A program made the translations under genes and the position numbers. The notes below the pieces were generated by a model, which was not told the origin of the DNA, made no database searches, and was given only the letters and a program-made list of their open reading frames with translations. DNA of 64,000 bases from Pontibacillus chungwhensis BH030062. Lineage in GTDB: Bacteria; Bacillota; Bacilli; Bacillales; BH030062. The stretch lies in NCBI RefSeq assembly GCF_000770675.1, contig NZ_AVBG01000001.1, forward strand, positions 124,001-188,000, written 5' to 3'. Position 1 is the stretch's first letter. The number at the start of each line of letters is the position of its first letter. Positions 47,779 to 57,647 of this stretch are shown in pieces.

Positions 47779-48522
47779 ATGGGAAAAGAAGAAACGACTA
47801 AAAAGGGCCAAGACCAGGAGCAAGAACAAGATCAAAATTCACAGTCTTCATTAATGCAAAAAATTCAACAATTAGGGCAATCCAATGTACCGCAAGCACC
47901 AGACTCAAATATTCACATTTTACCTATTATTGGTCAAGTGGAGGGACATGTACAACTCCCTCCTAAAAATAAAACTACAAAATACGAACACTTAATACCT
48001 CAAATTATTGCTATTGAGCAAAACCCTAAGATTGAAGGTGTCATTGTGTTGTTAAACACCGTTGGAGGGGATGTAGAAGCAGGTCTTGCCATTTCTGAGA
48101 TGATTGCTTCTTTATCAAAGCCTTCTGTTTCCATTGTCCTTGGAGGAGGGCATTCTATTGGAGTACCAATTGCAGTAGCGACAGATTATTCATTTATAGC
48201 AGAGACAGCTACAATGACTATTCATCCTATTCGATTAACAGGACTCGTAATTGGTGTGCCACAGACATTTGAGTATTTAGATAAAATGCAGGAGCGCGTT
48301 ATTAACTTTGTTACACATCACTCAAACGTAACAGAAGAGAAGTTTAAAGACTTAATGTTTGCAAAGGGAAATTTAACTCGTGATATAGGGACGAATGTAA
48401 TCGGAGATGATGCAGTAGAATGTGGTTTGATTGATGCAGTTGGCGGGGTTAGTCACGCTATGAAGAAACTGAATGAGTTAATTGGTGAAAATAAACAGCA
48501 AGATCAGCAGGTGATCCAATGA
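47779..48522 (+). CDS. tepA: TepA (YmfB), ClpP-like serine protease
   Basis: 247 residues. A Gln/Glu-rich N-terminus (1-30) precedes a ClpP/crotonase-type fold with [19 protein letters not shown]. The nucleophile is S126 in [13 protein letters not shown] and H149 is in TMTIHPIR. In B. subtilis TepA acts in spore outgrowth, helping to degrade small acid-soluble spore proteins; a sigma-G-like promoter upstream fits that. AAAGGAG precedes the ATG. The end overlaps ylzJ by four bases. Confidence 0.96.
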   Translation: MGKEETTKKGQDQEQEQDQNSQSSLMQKIQQLGQSNVPQAPDSNIHILPIIGQVEGHVQLPPKNKTTKYEHLIPQIIAIEQNPKIEGVIVLLNTVGGDVEAGLAISEMIASLSKPSVSIVLGGGHSIGVPIAVATDYSFIAETATMTIHPIRLTGLVIGVPQTFEYLDKMQERVINFVTHHSNVTEEKFKDLMFAKGNLTRDIGTNVIGDDAVECGLIDAVGGVSHAMKKLNELIGENKQQDQQVIQ

Positions 48523-48740
48523 TCCACTACACTCCTTTAAGTGACTACGATATTATCGAGGATGATCTATCTAGCTACGAGAAACATCAAACAATGACAA
48601 TAGACGGAAAAATGTGTAGAGTTGAACAGCTTGATGACGGATCTTATCAACTCGTACAATTGTTATCTACAGATCCTCAGGATTATTTAAATCAACAATA
48701 TATGCCAGGCACGATTCTGACAAACGGCCTAAGTACCTAA
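48519..48740 (+). CDS. ylzJ: YlzJ-like protein
   Basis: 73 residues. The start [13 protein letters not shown] is the family's conserved N-terminus. It overlaps tepA by four bases (ATGA), so the two are co-translated. The function is unknown; it always sits between tepA and spoIIIE in Bacillus relatives. Confidence 0.9.
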   Translation: MIHYTPLSDYDIIEDDLSSYEKHQTMTIDGKMCRVEQLDDGSYQLVQLLSTDPQDYLNQQYMPGTILTNGLST

Positions 48741-48750
48741 GGAATGGGTA

Positions 48751-48779
48751 TATTTGTTCGCTTCTTTTTATGCTATAAT
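48751..48779 (+). promoter_or_regulatory. Extended −10 promoter ahead of spoIIIE
   Basis: TGC-TATAAT at 48771-48779 is a perfect extended −10. The −35 region is poor (TATTTG at 48751). It would give a leader of about 165 bases. Confidence 0.6.
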
Positions 48780-48825
48780 AGGATCTGAAGGATTGCCTAT
48801 CCAAACGAGGCATACTTTGGTATGA

Positions 48826-48870
48826 AAATCCTGTAACGCTTTATGTTGCAGGATTTCTTGTTCTATTTTT
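48826..48870 (+). terminator. Hairpin in the spoIIIE leader
   Basis: AAATCCTGTAAC (48826-48837) pairs with GTTGCAGGATTT (48845-48856) with one G-U pair, followed by CTTGTTCTATTTTT. It could end tepA-ylzJ transcripts and also attenuate spoIIIE. A second small hairpin, TTGCTC/GAGCAA, is at 48901-48916. Confidence 0.55.
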
Positions 48871-48948
48871 AGAAATATTATAGTAGCTAAGAGATGGATG
48901 TTGCTCATAAGAGCAATTTACTATACTTGCTTGAAAGATGGTGAGCGA

Positions 48949-51282
48949 ATGGCGAAGAAACGTCAAAAAAAGAAGCAAAAGAGAACACAAGTGAAAGACC
49001 AAGTTAAGTTTGAACTCATAGGTCTGTTATTTATATTCTTATCAGTTTTCGGCAGTGGTGCTAGCGCAATTTCCGGTGGAGCGATTCCGAACAGTTTAGA
49101 ACACTTATTTCAATTCTTCTTTGGAATATGGTACTTTATTGTTTCTATTTTTCTATTTGTAGTGGGAATTTACTTAATGGTGCAACGGAAATGGCCTGTA
49201 TTTATACATAAACGATTTATAGGCTTTTATATTTTGTTTGCAGCCATACTCCTTTTAACGCACGTTCAAACATTTGAAGCAGTGATGAAAGATAACGTAG
49301 AGCCCTCTATTTTAAAGGTAACGTGGAACCACTACCAAGCCTATACCCAGGGAACTATTTCCTCATCCCAATTAGGAGGCGGTTTAATTGGTGGGAGTTT
49401 GTTTGCTTTCACCTACTATTTATTCGCACCAACAGGAGCCAAGATTGTTTCAGTCTTTGCCATGATTGTAGGAATATTATTCTTAACTGAAATTTCTCTA
49501 GGAGACCTATTAAGAAGCCTACTTGGTAAAGGGAAAGAGTTTATGGGCCATCAGTGGTCGTCAGTGAAAGAACAAAGGGAACAATATAAAGAAAAACGTC
49601 AAAAAGATAAAGATGAACAGAAAGATCAGGAAGAAGCACCGATTGAGTACGGAAATGGAAGTAGACAAGACAAACAACCAGCACCTGAGTCAGAATCAGA
49701 GGAGACACTCTCCTCACCTATTATTCAAGATTTTACGGACAATGCATATAAACAAGAAAAGCCTTCTGAAAAGAAATCAACAGCTCAGAGCGCCCAAGAG
49801 GTTCAGCCAGAAGAGGATGGGTTAGCAGAAACTCTACCTCTCACAGAAATGGAAAACGTCGATTATCAGTTACCATCTTTGGACTTGTTAGCCGAACCGA
49901 CTCAAAATACACAGCAGCAAGAACGGTCTAAGATACAAGCGACAGTTAAGAAACTTGAACAAACGTTCCATAGCTTTGGTGTGAAAGCAAAAGTAACCAA
50001 GGTCCATGTCGGCCCATCCGTAACGAAGTACGAAGTATACCCTGATGTGGGTGTTAAAGTAAGTAAGATTGTAAACTTACATGATGACCTCGCACTTGCT
50101 TTAGCGGCTAAAGATATTCGTATAGAAGCCCCGATTCCTGGTAAGTCAGCGGTAGGGATTGAAGTACCAAATCAAGAAGTCGCTATGGTTAGCTTGAGAG
50201 AGGTTATAGAGCCTCATCAGAGTCAATCAGATTCAAAACTATTATTTGGACTTGGAAGAGATATATCAGGTGATGCCATTGTGTCTGAGTTAAACAAGAT
50301 GCCTCACTTATTAGTAGCAGGTGCTACAGGAAGTGGTAAGAGTGTGTGTATTAATGGCATTATTACAAGTATTTTAATGAGAGCCAAGCCTCATGAAGTA
50401 AAAATGATGATGATTGATCCAAAGAAAGTGGAGCTCAATGTTTACAACGGTATTCCACATCTTCTGGCTCCCGTTGTTACAGATCCTAAGAAAGCATCCC
50501 GTGCACTGAAAAAAGTAGTTTCTGAGATGGAAAGAAGATATGAGTTGTTTTCAGATACAGCAACGAGAAATATTGAAGGGTACAATGAACATATACGGAA
50601 GCATAATGCTGAAAGTGAGGACTCCCAGCCTCAACTTCCTTATATTGTTGTTCTAGTTGATGAGCTTGCAGACTTAATGATGGTTGCATCAAATGAGGTG
50701 GAAGATGCTATTACGCGTCTTGCCCAGATGGCGCGTGCTGCAGGTATTCACCTTATTATTGCTACACAGCGTCCTTCTGTTGATGTTATAACAGGTGTCA
50801 TCAAAGCCAACATCCCTTCTAGGATTGCATTTAGTGTATCTTCACAAACTGATTCACGGACGATCTTAGACTCAGGTGGAGCTGAGAAACTGCTTGGGAG
50901 AGGGGATATGTTATTCATCCCTGTAGGTTCTTCAAAACCTACCCGGGTTCAAGGAGCGTTTTTATCAGATGAGGAAGTAGAACGGATCGTAGAACACTGT
51001 GTAGAACAACAGAAAGCTCAATATGAAGAAGAGATGATCCCTGAAGAAGAAAGTGAAGTAAAACAAGAGGTTGACGACGATTTATATGATGACGCTGTAT
51101 CCTTAGTTTTAGAAATGCAGAGTGCCAGCGTATCAATGTTACAACGAAGATTCCGAATAGGTTATACTCGTGCAGCAAGATTGATTGATGCTATGGAAGA
51201 TCGCAAAATTGTAGGACCTTATGAGGGGAGTAAACCCAGAGAAGTCCTTGCGTCACAATCATCAGAGGAAATATCTTCATAA
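48949..51282 (+). CDS. spoIIIE: SpoIIIE/FtsK DNA translocase
   Basis: 777 residues from ATG 48949 ([14 protein letters not shown]); the reading from 48898 starts in leader hairpins and is rejected. There are four N-terminal membrane helices (about 20-185), an acidic Gln/Glu linker (about 200-310), alpha and beta motor domains with Walker A GATGSGKS at 458-465 and [11 protein letters not shown], and a C-terminal winged-helix gamma domain ([21 protein letters not shown]). It pumps chromosomal DNA into the forespore. The position after tepA-ylzJ identifies it as spoIIIE rather than sftA. Confidence 0.96.
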   Translation: MAKKRQKKKQKRTQVKDQVKFELIGLLFIFLSVFGSGASAISGGAIPNSLEHLFQFFFGIWYFIVSIFLFVVGIYLMVQRKWPVFIHKRFIGFYILFAAILLLTHVQTFEAVMKDNVEPSILKVTWNHYQAYTQGTISSSQLGGGLIGGSLFAFTYYLFAPTGAKIVSVFAMIVGILFLTEISLGDLLRSLLGKGKEFMGHQWSSVKEQREQYKEKRQKDKDEQKDQEEAPIEYGNGSRQDKQPAPESESEETLSSPIIQDFTDNAYKQEKPSEKKSTAQSAQEVQPEEDGLAETLPLTEMENVDYQLPSLDLLAEPTQNTQQQERSKIQATVKKLEQTFHSFGVKAKVTKVHVGPSVTKYEVYPDVGVKVSKIVNLHDDLALALAAKDIRIEAPIPGKSAVGIEVPNQEVAMVSLREVIEPHQSQSDSKLLFGLGRDISGDAIVSELNKMPHLLVAGATGSGKSVCINGIITSILMRAKPHEVKMMMIDPKKVELNVYNGIPHLLAPVVTDPKKASRALKKVVSEMERRYELFSDTATRNIEGYNEHIRKHNAESEDSQPQLPYIVVLVDELADLMMVASNEVEDAITRLAQMARAAGIHLIIATQRPSVDVITGVIKANIPSRIAFSVSSQTDSRTILDSGGAEKLLGRGDMLFIPVGSSKPTRVQGAFLSDEEVERIVEHCVEQQKAQYEEEMIPEEESEVKQEVDDDLYDDAVSLVLEMQSASVSMLQRRFRIGYTRAARLIDAMEDRKIVGPYEGSKPREVLASQSSEEISS

Positions 51283-51313
51283 AGAAAGACACCGATGTGT
51301 CTTTCTTTTTTTT
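51281..51313 (+). terminator. Intrinsic terminator after spoIIIE
   Basis: AAAGAAAGACAC with GTGTCTTTCTTT is a perfect 12-bp stem with a 4-base loop and a T-tract. Confidence 0.9.
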
Positions 51314-51420
51314 ATGTCATACAAAATTGAGAAATCGCTTACGTTCTTGTATGCCAGTAAATGGGGCGAATAGACGTGAACGAAATAATGTCAGAAAAGA
51401 GGATATTTTGATAAAAATAG

Positions 51421-51459
51421 TAGAATTCTATTTATTTATACTCATAAAAGTGTTATATT
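51421..51459 (+). promoter_or_regulatory. Promoter and possible operator for ymfC
   Basis: TGT-TATATT at 51451-51459 is an extended −10 with a weak −35 (TTTATT). A perfect 10-bp palindrome TAGAATTCTA at 51421-51430 lies just upstream and could be an operator for a GntR dimer. The rest of the gap 51314-51532 holds nothing else I recognise. Confidence 0.4.
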
Positions 51460-51532
51460 AATCTCGAATATGATGAGTCAAACGTCAGATGTCAGATCTC
51501 TTAAAAGAGAAAACGCTTGGAGTGAACTACAC

Positions 51533-52258
51533 ATGAGTATAAGAACAGATACACGCCATTTATATTTACAAGTCATTGATCAAATTAAGAAAGATATCGA
51601 GAACGGAACTTATAAAGAGAGGGAGAAGCTTCCTTCTGAGTTTCAGTTGTCCAAGTTACTAGGTGTTTCGAGAGCTACATTACGTGAGGCTTTAAGAATA
51701 TTAGAAGAAGAGAATATTGTAACAAGACGTCACGGTGTAGGAACTTTTGTGAATGCTAAGCCAATCTTTTCATCAGGTATTGAAGAACTGTTTAGTGTCA
51801 CGGAAATGATTGAGAGAGGTGGCATGAAACCTGGTAGTCAATATTTGTCTACCGAGATTCTGGAAGCTACTGAAGAGGACGTTAAAAAATTTTATCCATT
51901 CGATGTCGAAAAATTAGCAAAAGTCGAAAGAGTCAGAACAGCGGATGGGGAACCCGTAGTCTATTGTGTGGATAAAATCCCAAAAGGATTAATCCCTTTA
52001 GAGCACGTACACAAAGAAGATTCAATGTTTCAGTTATTAGAGGAATACAGTGAAAAAGTAGTAAGTTATGCGGTCACTTTTATTGAACCAGTCGGGTACC
52101 AGGAACGTATTTCGACAATATTAAATTGTGACCCTGACCAACCCCTTCTTTTATTAAAGCAGATGCATTATACCACAGATGACGAGCCAGTTCTGTATTC
52201 GAGTAACTACTTCAGACCAGATACGTTTGGATTCCATGTATTACGAAAAAGAGTGTAA
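51533..52258 (+). CDS. ymfC: GntR-family (HutC/UTRA type) transcriptional regulator YmfC
   Basis: 241 residues from ATG 51533 ([19 protein letters not shown]), with GGAGTG 8 bases upstream; the same length as B. subtilis YmfC. The N-terminal winged helix has [41 protein letters not shown]; a C-terminal UTRA ligand domain follows (about 85-235). In this genome it directly precedes a nucleoside importer, which suggests it regulates those genes. The ligand is unknown. Confidence 0.94.
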   Translation: MSIRTDTRHLYLQVIDQIKKDIENGTYKEREKLPSEFQLSKLLGVSRATLREALRILEEENIVTRRHGVGTFVNAKPIFSSGIEELFSVTEMIERGGMKPGSQYLSTEILEATEEDVKKFYPFDVEKLAKVERVRTADGEPVVYCVDKIPKGLIPLEHVHKEDSMFQLLEEYSEKVVSYAVTFIEPVGYQERISTILNCDPDQPLLLLKQMHYTTDDEPVLYSSNYFRPDTFGFHVLRKRV

Positions 52259-52362
52259 GGGCTTACATTCAGGTGAGATTTTAAGGAGGTGGTGGGCCTA
52301 AGCGGAAGCAGGTCGTATGGAGTGTGTGTAATCTATTAATCTTTTTAAATTCGTAGGGGGTA

Positions 52363-53520
52363 ATGAATTTGAAACAAAGTCGTATTTTACTATTAGCGTT
52401 ACTATTAGCGCTCGGCATGATTTTAGCAGCGTGTGGATCATCGGATGATGCTTCTACAGATTCTGATAGTGGTTCTGACAATGAAGACACAGAAGAAACA
52501 GATACAAGTTCTGATGATGGTTCCTCAGAAGAGGCATCAGGTGGTAACGGTGATTTCTCTGTAGCCATGGTTACAGATGTTGGTGGGGTAGACGACAAAT
52601 CGTTTAACCAATCGGCATGGGAAGGTCTTAAGAAGTTTGGTGAAGACAATGGATATGAAGAAGGAAATGGATACACATACTTACAGTCTAATGAAGCAAC
52701 AGACTATGCCCCAAACTTAAATCGCCTTGTTCAACAAGGATATAACTTAATTTATGGTATTGGTTACAAACTACATGATGACATTGAAAATGTAGCAAAG
52801 CAAAATCCAGATACTCATTTCTCAATTGTGGATGATGTTGTAGAGCAGCCGAACGTTGCTAGTATCACCTTTAAAGAACACCAAGGCTCCTTCCTTGTAG
52901 GTGTTGCTGCAGCTCAGAAAACTACAACAGATAAAATCGGATTTGTTGGTGGGACAGATGGCTTCCTAATCAATAAATTTGAAGCAGGTTTCATAGCAGG
53001 TGCGAAATCTGTAAATCCAGATATCGAAGTAGAAGTACAGTATGCAGGTGGATTTGATCTACCAGCAAAGGGTAAATCAATCGCTAGTAACATGTATAAC
53101 AGCGGAATTGATATTATCTACCATGCTTCTGGTGGTACAGGTGTTGGTGTATTCAACCAAGCGAAAAATATTAAGCAAAATGATCCATCCGAAGAAGTAT
53201 GGGTAATTGGTGTAGACCGTGACCAGTATGAAGAAGGACAGGTTGGTGACAACAACGTAACATTCACTTCAATGATTAAGCGTGTTGACATTGCTGTAGC
53301 GGATGTTGCTGAACAAGCAATGAACGGTGAGTTTCCAGGTGGAGAGCAGATTGCATACGGTCTAAGTGATGACGCAGTAAGCGTTGCTGAAACAAATGAA
53401 GAAGCTTACACGGATGAAATTAAACAAGCTGTACAAGAATGGAAAGAAAAGATTACAAGTGGCGAAGTAGAAGTTCCGCAAGATCGTGACGAGCTTGCAA
53501 CTTACTTAGAAAACTTGTAG
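52363..53520 (+). CDS. nupN: BMP-family nucleoside-binding lipoprotein
   Basis: 385 residues. The lipoprotein signal has a lipobox ILAAC with C24. The ATG at 52363 is only two bases from TAGGGGG, so TTG 52369 (8 bases) may be the real start. A Ser/Asp/Glu-rich acidic linker (about 25-62) is followed by the Bmp/Med domain (VAMVTDVGGVDDKSFNQSAWEGL). It captures nucleosides (probably guanosine or purine nucleosides) for the NupOPQ transporter. The acidic linker suggests a halophilic habitat. Confidence 0.93.
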   Translation: MNLKQSRILLLALLLALGMILAACGSSDDASTDSDSGSDNEDTEETDTSSDDGSSEEASGGNGDFSVAMVTDVGGVDDKSFNQSAWEGLKKFGEDNGYEEGNGYTYLQSNEATDYAPNLNRLVQQGYNLIYGIGYKLHDDIENVAKQNPDTHFSIVDDVVEQPNVASITFKEHQGSFLVGVAAAQKTTTDKIGFVGGTDGFLINKFEAGFIAGAKSVNPDIEVEVQYAGGFDLPAKGKSIASNMYNSGIDIIYHASGGTGVGVFNQAKNIKQNDPSEEVWVIGVDRDQYEEGQVGDNNVTFTSMIKRVDIAVADVAEQAMNGEFPGGEQIAYGLSDDAVSVAETNEEAYTDEIKQAVQEWKEKITSGEVEVPQDRDELATYLENL

Positions 53521-53536
53521 GAAATAGTCAGGACGG

Positions 53537-53573
53537 AAGAGGCTGATCTTTCTTCGTAAGGCAGCCTCTTTTG
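53537..53573 (+). terminator. Hairpin 1 between nupN and nupO
   Basis: AAGAGGCTG (53537-53545) with CAGCCTCTT (53562-53570) is followed by TTTG. It is probably a partial terminator that keeps the binding protein more abundant than the membrane parts. Confidence 0.7.
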
Positions 53574-53597
53574 TGCCTTCTTGGTAAGAAAAATCAT

Positions 53598-53637
53598 CAA
53601 ATGAAAAGGATCTCTGGCAGCCGGCCCTTTTCATTTG
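53598..53637 (+). terminator. Hairpin 2 between nupN and nupO
   Basis: CAAATGAAAAGG (53598-53609) pairs perfectly with CCTTTTCATTTG (53626-53637), a 12-bp stem with a 16-base loop. Only scattered T follow. It may protect the 3' end of the nupN message. Confidence 0.6.
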
Positions 53638-53742
53638 CTGATTTTATCCTTTCTTTTGATTTTCTTATAAAAGGGAGATAAGTACCCGGTATTCATTTAT
53701 TAGGATATCGTGTTTTCTAATGGAAGTGGGGGAGTGAATAAA

Positions 53743-55272
53743 GTGGACTATGTTATTGAAATGTTAAATATTCGTAAAGAATTTCCTGGGATAGTAGCCA
53801 ACGATAACATTAATTTACAAGTGGAAAAAGGCGAAATTCATGCTTTACTGGGGGAAAATGGAGCTGGTAAATCTACATTAATGAATGTGTTGTTTGGATT
53901 ATACCAGCCTGAGAAAGGTGAAATACGGGTTAATGGGAAGCCGGTTAAGATTACCAATCCTAATATTGCAAACGACTTAGGTATTGGAATGGTGCACCAG
54001 CACTTTATGCTCGTTGATACGTTTAGCGTAACAGAAAATATTATTTTAGGGTCTGAACCTAAGAAATCAGGCACAGTCGATATAAAGAAGGCAGAAGCTG
54101 AGGTGCAAGAGATTTCAGAACGTTACGGACTTAAGGTTGATCCAACGGCGAAGATTAAAGATATATCTGTAGGAATGCAACAAAGGGTTGAGATTTTAAA
54201 AACACTCTACCGAGGAGCTGATATCCTCATTCTTGATGAACCTACAGCTGTACTTACACCACAGGAAATTCATGAGTTAATTGATATTATGAGAACCCTC
54301 ATTAAAGAAGGGAAGTCCATTATATTAATTACACACAAGCTAAAAGAGATTATGGAAGTGTGTGATCGTTGTACTGTTATTCGAAAGGGGCAAGGCATTG
54401 GTACAGTAGATGTTAAAGAAACCTCTACAACAGAACTCGCGTCACTAATGGTGGGGCGTGAAGTCAGCTTCCGCACAGAGAAGACGCCTGCACATCCAAA
54501 AGAAGAAATTCTTAAGATTTCTGATCTTCGCGTCAAAGATGCAAGAGGAGCAGAAATGGTTAAAGGATTGCACCTTGATGTTAAAGCGGGTGAAATAGTT
54601 GGGATAGCTGGTGTTGATGGAAATGGTCAGAGTGAGCTTATTGAAGCAATAGCTGGACTTAGAAAAGTAGAATCTGGCTCAATCCTATTAAACAAAGAAA
54701 CTATTACTCATTTCACACCACGAAAAGTGACAGAATCAGGGGTGGCTCACATCCCTCAAGACAGGCATAAATTTGGACTTGTTCTTGATTTTCCAATTGG
54801 AGAAAATATGGTCTTGCAAAACTACTATCAAAAGCCATACTCCTCCATGGGAATTTTAAATTATAAAGAGATTTATAAGCAGGCAAATAAACTGATAGAG
54901 GAATATGATGTTCGTACTCCGAGTGAACATACCCCAGCTCGTGCTTTGTCTGGTGGTAATCAGCAGAAAGCCATTATAGGTCGTGAAGTAGATCGGTCAC
55001 CTGATCTTTTAATTGCAGCACAACCAACTCGTGGTTTGGATGTTGGTGCTATTGAATTCATTCATAAGAAGTTAATAGAAGAACGTGATAAAGGTAAAGC
55101 TGTATTACTCTTATCGTTTGAACTTGAAGAAATCTTAAATGTAAGTGACCGAATTGCTATTATGTTTGACGGTCAAATTGTAGCTAACGTAAAACCAGAG
55201 GATACGACCGAACAAGAGTTAGGGTTGTTAATGGCCGGAAGCCAAGTTGAAAAGAAAGCAGGTGAAAGCTAA
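53743..55272 (+). CDS. nupO: Nucleoside ABC transporter, double ATPase subunit
   Basis: 509 residues from GTG 53743 (MDYVIEMLNIRKEFPGIVAND), 8 bases after GGGGGAG; upstream in-frame GTGs at 53710 and 53734 are less suitable. There are two ABC domains: the first with Walker A GENGAGKST (37-45), signature SVGMQQRVEIL and LILDEPTAVL; the second with a degenerate Walker A (GVDGNGQSEL) but signature LSGGNQQK, normal for sugar/nucleoside importers. It powers NupP/NupQ. It overlaps nupP by one base. Confidence 0.96.
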   Translation: MDYVIEMLNIRKEFPGIVANDNINLQVEKGEIHALLGENGAGKSTLMNVLFGLYQPEKGEIRVNGKPVKITNPNIANDLGIGMVHQHFMLVDTFSVTENIILGSEPKKSGTVDIKKAEAEVQEISERYGLKVDPTAKIKDISVGMQQRVEILKTLYRGADILILDEPTAVLTPQEIHELIDIMRTLIKEGKSIILITHKLKEIMEVCDRCTVIRKGQGIGTVDVKETSTTELASLMVGREVSFRTEKTPAHPKEEILKISDLRVKDARGAEMVKGLHLDVKAGEIVGIAGVDGNGQSELIEAIAGLRKVESGSILLNKETITHFTPRKVTESGVAHIPQDRHKFGLVLDFPIGENMVLQNYYQKPYSSMGILNYKEIYKQANKLIEEYDVRTPSEHTPARALSGGNQQKAIIGREVDRSPDLLIAAQPTRGLDVGAIEFIHKKLIEERDKGKAVLLLSFELEEILNVSDRIAIMFDGQIVANVKPEDTTEQELGLLMAGSQVEKKAGES

Positions 55273-56318
55273 TGCTCACAAATCAAAGATTCATTAATGT
55301 ATTAATACCAATCATCTCTGTCATTCTAGGGTTATTAGCTGGAGCCATTATAATGCTGAGCTTTGGGTACAATCCTATTGAAGGATACGGTGCATTATAT
55401 GAAGGAGCATTTGGGAATTCCTACTTCACGGGTGAGACGATTGTTAAAGTAGCCCCCCTTATTTTGTCAGGTATTGCCGTTGCTTTTGCTTTTAGAACGG
55501 GTCTATTTAATATCGGTGTAGAAGGGCAAGTATTTGTAGGGTGGTTAGCCTCTGTGTGGGTAGGAATTTCTTTTGAAGCACCAATGATTATTCACCTGCC
55601 ACTTGCCATTTTATCTGCAGGTGTAGCAGGTGCATTATGGGGTTTCGTTCCAGGCTTCCTTAAAGCTAAGTTCGGTGTTCATGAAGTCATTGTTTCCATT
55701 ATGATGAATTACATTGCCCTTCACACATGCAACGCTCTAATTCGAAATGTATTAACAGATCGTCTAGATAGTACTGAACCTGTAGCGGATTCAGCTTCAT
55801 TGTCTTCTCAATTGTTTTATGAATGGACAGGCTCTCGCCTTCACTGGGGAGCGGTCGTTGCTCTGGCACTTGCGTTTGTCATGTGGTTTATATTAGAGAA
55901 AACTACAAAAGGATATGAGCTTCGGTCTGTAGGCTTTAACCAAAATGCTTCCAATTACGCAGGTATGAACGTTAACCGTAATATTGTTTACTCATTCTTA
56001 ATTTCTGGTTCTTTTGCGGGAATAGCAGGTGCGATGCAGGGTCTCGGTACATATGGAAACATGTTTGTACAATCTAGTTTTACAAACATTGGTTTTGATG
56101 GGATCGCTGTAGCGTTACTTGGTGGTAATACTGCACTTGGTTCTGTGTTTGGAGCTTTCTTATTTGGAACTCTTAAAAATGGAGCGGGAAGTATGCCGCT
56201 TGTGGCGAACATTCCTAAAGAGTTAGTAGATATTATAGTTGCTTTAATTATTTTCTTTGTTGCATCAGGTTATATTATTCGCTGGGCTTTAACGCGCGTT
56301 AAAAGGGAGGGGAAATAA
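55272..56318 (+). CDS. nupP: Nucleoside ABC transporter permease 1
   Basis: 348 residues with eight to ten hydrophobic segments. The BPD_transp_2-type core is recognised by FRTGLFNIGVEGQVFVGWLAS and GFDGIAVALLGGNTALGSVFGAFLFGTLKNGA. It forms a heterodimer with NupQ. It starts at the nupO stop (one-base overlap) and is followed immediately by nupQ. Confidence 0.95.
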   Translation: MLTNQRFINVLIPIISVILGLLAGAIIMLSFGYNPIEGYGALYEGAFGNSYFTGETIVKVAPLILSGIAVAFAFRTGLFNIGVEGQVFVGWLASVWVGISFEAPMIIHLPLAILSAGVAGALWGFVPGFLKAKFGVHEVIVSIMMNYIALHTCNALIRNVLTDRLDSTEPVADSASLSSQLFYEWTGSRLHWGAVVALALAFVMWFILEKTTKGYELRSVGFNQNASNYAGMNVNRNIVYSFLISGSFAGIAGAMQGLGTYGNMFVQSSFTNIGFDGIAVALLGGNTALGSVFGAFLFGTLKNGAGSMPLVANIPKELVDIIVALIIFFVASGYIIRWALTRVKREGK

Positions 56319-57275
56319 ATGAATATCATTGATATTTTACTAGCAATTATTCCAGTAACGATTTTCTATGCTGCCCCTCTCATTTTAACAGCTCTTGGCG
56401 GGGTATTCAGTGAACGTGCAGGTGTTGTAAACATTGGTCTTGAAGGTCTAATGGTTATGGGGGCGTTTACAGCGATCGTTACAAATTTAATGATGGCAGA
56501 TACGCTTGGAGGTTTTACACCTTATGCTTCTCTTCTGCTAGCTGCAATTATTTCTGGTCTATTTGCAATCATCCATGCTGTAGCGTCCGTTTCTTTTCGC
56601 GCAGACCAAGTAGTAAGTGGTGTAGCTATCAACTTTCTTGCGTTGGGCGTTTCGCTGTTTTTAGTTCAGGAATTATATAGAGCTGGTCAAACAGGACAAG
56701 TTTCTCGACCAATCTATTCTAACGACATTCCACTATTAAGTGATATCCCAATTATTGGGGAGATGTTCTTTACGCACCATGTTACATCTTATATTGCGGT
56801 AATTTTAGCCTTCGTAGTATGGTTTGTCATTTTTAAAACACCATTTGGACTTCGTCTTCGTTCTGTTGGTGAACACCCGATGGCGGCTGACACAAACGGT
56901 ATCAATGTGTATCGAACGCGTTATATAGGTGTCATCTTATCAGGTGTACTTGCAGGTCTTGGTGGGGGTGTCTTTGCTTTAACCATTACAGGTAACTTTT
57001 CGGGTGCTACGATAAGTGGCCAAGGGTTTATGGCGCTTGCGGCTATGATCTTTGGTAAATGGCATCCACTAGGAGCTATGGGTGCGGCCTTTTTCTTCGG
57101 TTTCGCACAGAGTCTTAGTGATGTAGCGGCTGGGATTCCTTTTTTAGAAAGCATTCCACCTGTGTTCCTGTTAATTGCGCCTTATGTACTGACGATACTA
57201 GCGCTGGCTGGTTTTATTGGACGAGCTGAAGCTCCTAAAGCAATCGGCACACCTTATATAAAAGGTAGTCGATAA
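56319..57275 (+). CDS. nupQ: Nucleoside ABC transporter permease 2
   Basis: 318 residues with about eight membrane segments and the paired permease core FSERAGVVNIGLEGLMVMGAFT and SGQGFMALAAMIFGKWHPLGAMGAAFFFGFAQ. Its ATG directly follows the nupP stop with a GGGAGGGG site inside nupP. The gene order nupN-O-P-Q is complete, so the importer should be functional. A strong terminator closes the operon. Confidence 0.95.
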   Translation: MNIIDILLAIIPVTIFYAAPLILTALGGVFSERAGVVNIGLEGLMVMGAFTAIVTNLMMADTLGGFTPYASLLLAAIISGLFAIIHAVASVSFRADQVVSGVAINFLALGVSLFLVQELYRAGQTGQVSRPIYSNDIPLLSDIPIIGEMFFTHHVTSYIAVILAFVVWFVIFKTPFGLRLRSVGEHPMAADTNGINVYRTRYIGVILSGVLAGLGGGVFALTITGNFSGATISGQGFMALAAMIFGKWHPLGAMGAAFFFGFAQSLSDVAAGIPFLESIPPVFLLIAPYVLTILALAGFIGRAEAPKAIGTPYIKGSR

Positions 57276-57310
57276 TTTCTGATCGTTTTGAAAATAAATA
57301 TGCGCTATTT

Positions 57311-57345
57311 AGCCCCCAATGATGACCATCATTGGGGGCTTTTAT
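57311..57345 (+). terminator. Intrinsic terminator after nupQ
   Basis: AGCCCCCAATGATG (57311-57324) pairs perfectly with CATCATTGGGGGCT (57327-57340), then TTTT. Confidence 0.92.
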
Positions 57346-57462
57346 GATTTAGCAGAAGGAGCCTTATGTAGACTGAACTATAATTGCTATACATTTTTCA
57401 TATAGGTGATCGATGTTAAAAGTATTTTTAAAGAATGAAAGAACATGGTATGTTAATATGTG

Positions 57463-57512
57463 AAAATTCAGAAAAATTAAACGGTTTAAAGATTACTTTG
57501 TAAGCGTTTTCT
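57463..57512 (+). promoter_or_regulatory. Candidate CodY box and cre site ahead of the symporter pair
   Basis: AAAATTCAGAAAAAT (57463-57477) differs from the CodY consensus AATTTTCWGAAAATT at three positions. TGTAAGCGTTTTCT (57499-57512) matches the CcpA cre pattern except at its last base. A TGG-TATGTT extended −10 candidate lies upstream at 57446-57454, so both sites would sit in or near the start of the transcript, as roadblock-type sites do. Confidence 0.5.
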
Positions 57513-57533
57513 TATTGGGGAGGGGAGATATCT

Positions 57534-57647
57534 ATGCTTGGTATGGAGAGTGTTTCTATTGCTGTAATCTGGATTTTAACCGTACTTTCGACAATTGGGT
57601 GTGTCGTTTACGGAGCAATCATGTGGAATAAAGGGGGGGACAGCTGA
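57534..57647 (+). CDS. Symporter small accessory protein (37 residues)
   Basis: A short gene: ATG 57534, stop TGA 57645-57647. The product is one hydrophobic helix (SVSIAVIWILTVLSTIGCVV) with a short polar tail ending NKGGDS. GGGGAGGGGAG is 6-8 bases upstream of ATG. The stop overlaps the next ATG by one base, so the two are translationally coupled. Small single-helix proteins in this exact position before sodium:solute symporters are known in Bacilli. Function probably stabilises or localises the transporter, which is inference. Confidence 0.85.
   Translation: MLGMESVSIAVIWILTVLSTIGCVVYGAIMWNKGGDS

Noticed and set aside
48898-48948. Longer spoIIIE reading starting at 48898
   Set aside because: The extra 17 residues lie in leader hairpin sequence without a ribosome site, while ATG 48949 begins the conserved basic N-terminus.
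52283-52339. Perfect AAGGAGG followed by a 15-codon GTG frame in the nupN leader
   Set aside because: The spacing to GTG is only two bases and the peptide has no run of regulatory codons; an SD-like sequence alone does not support a leader peptide.
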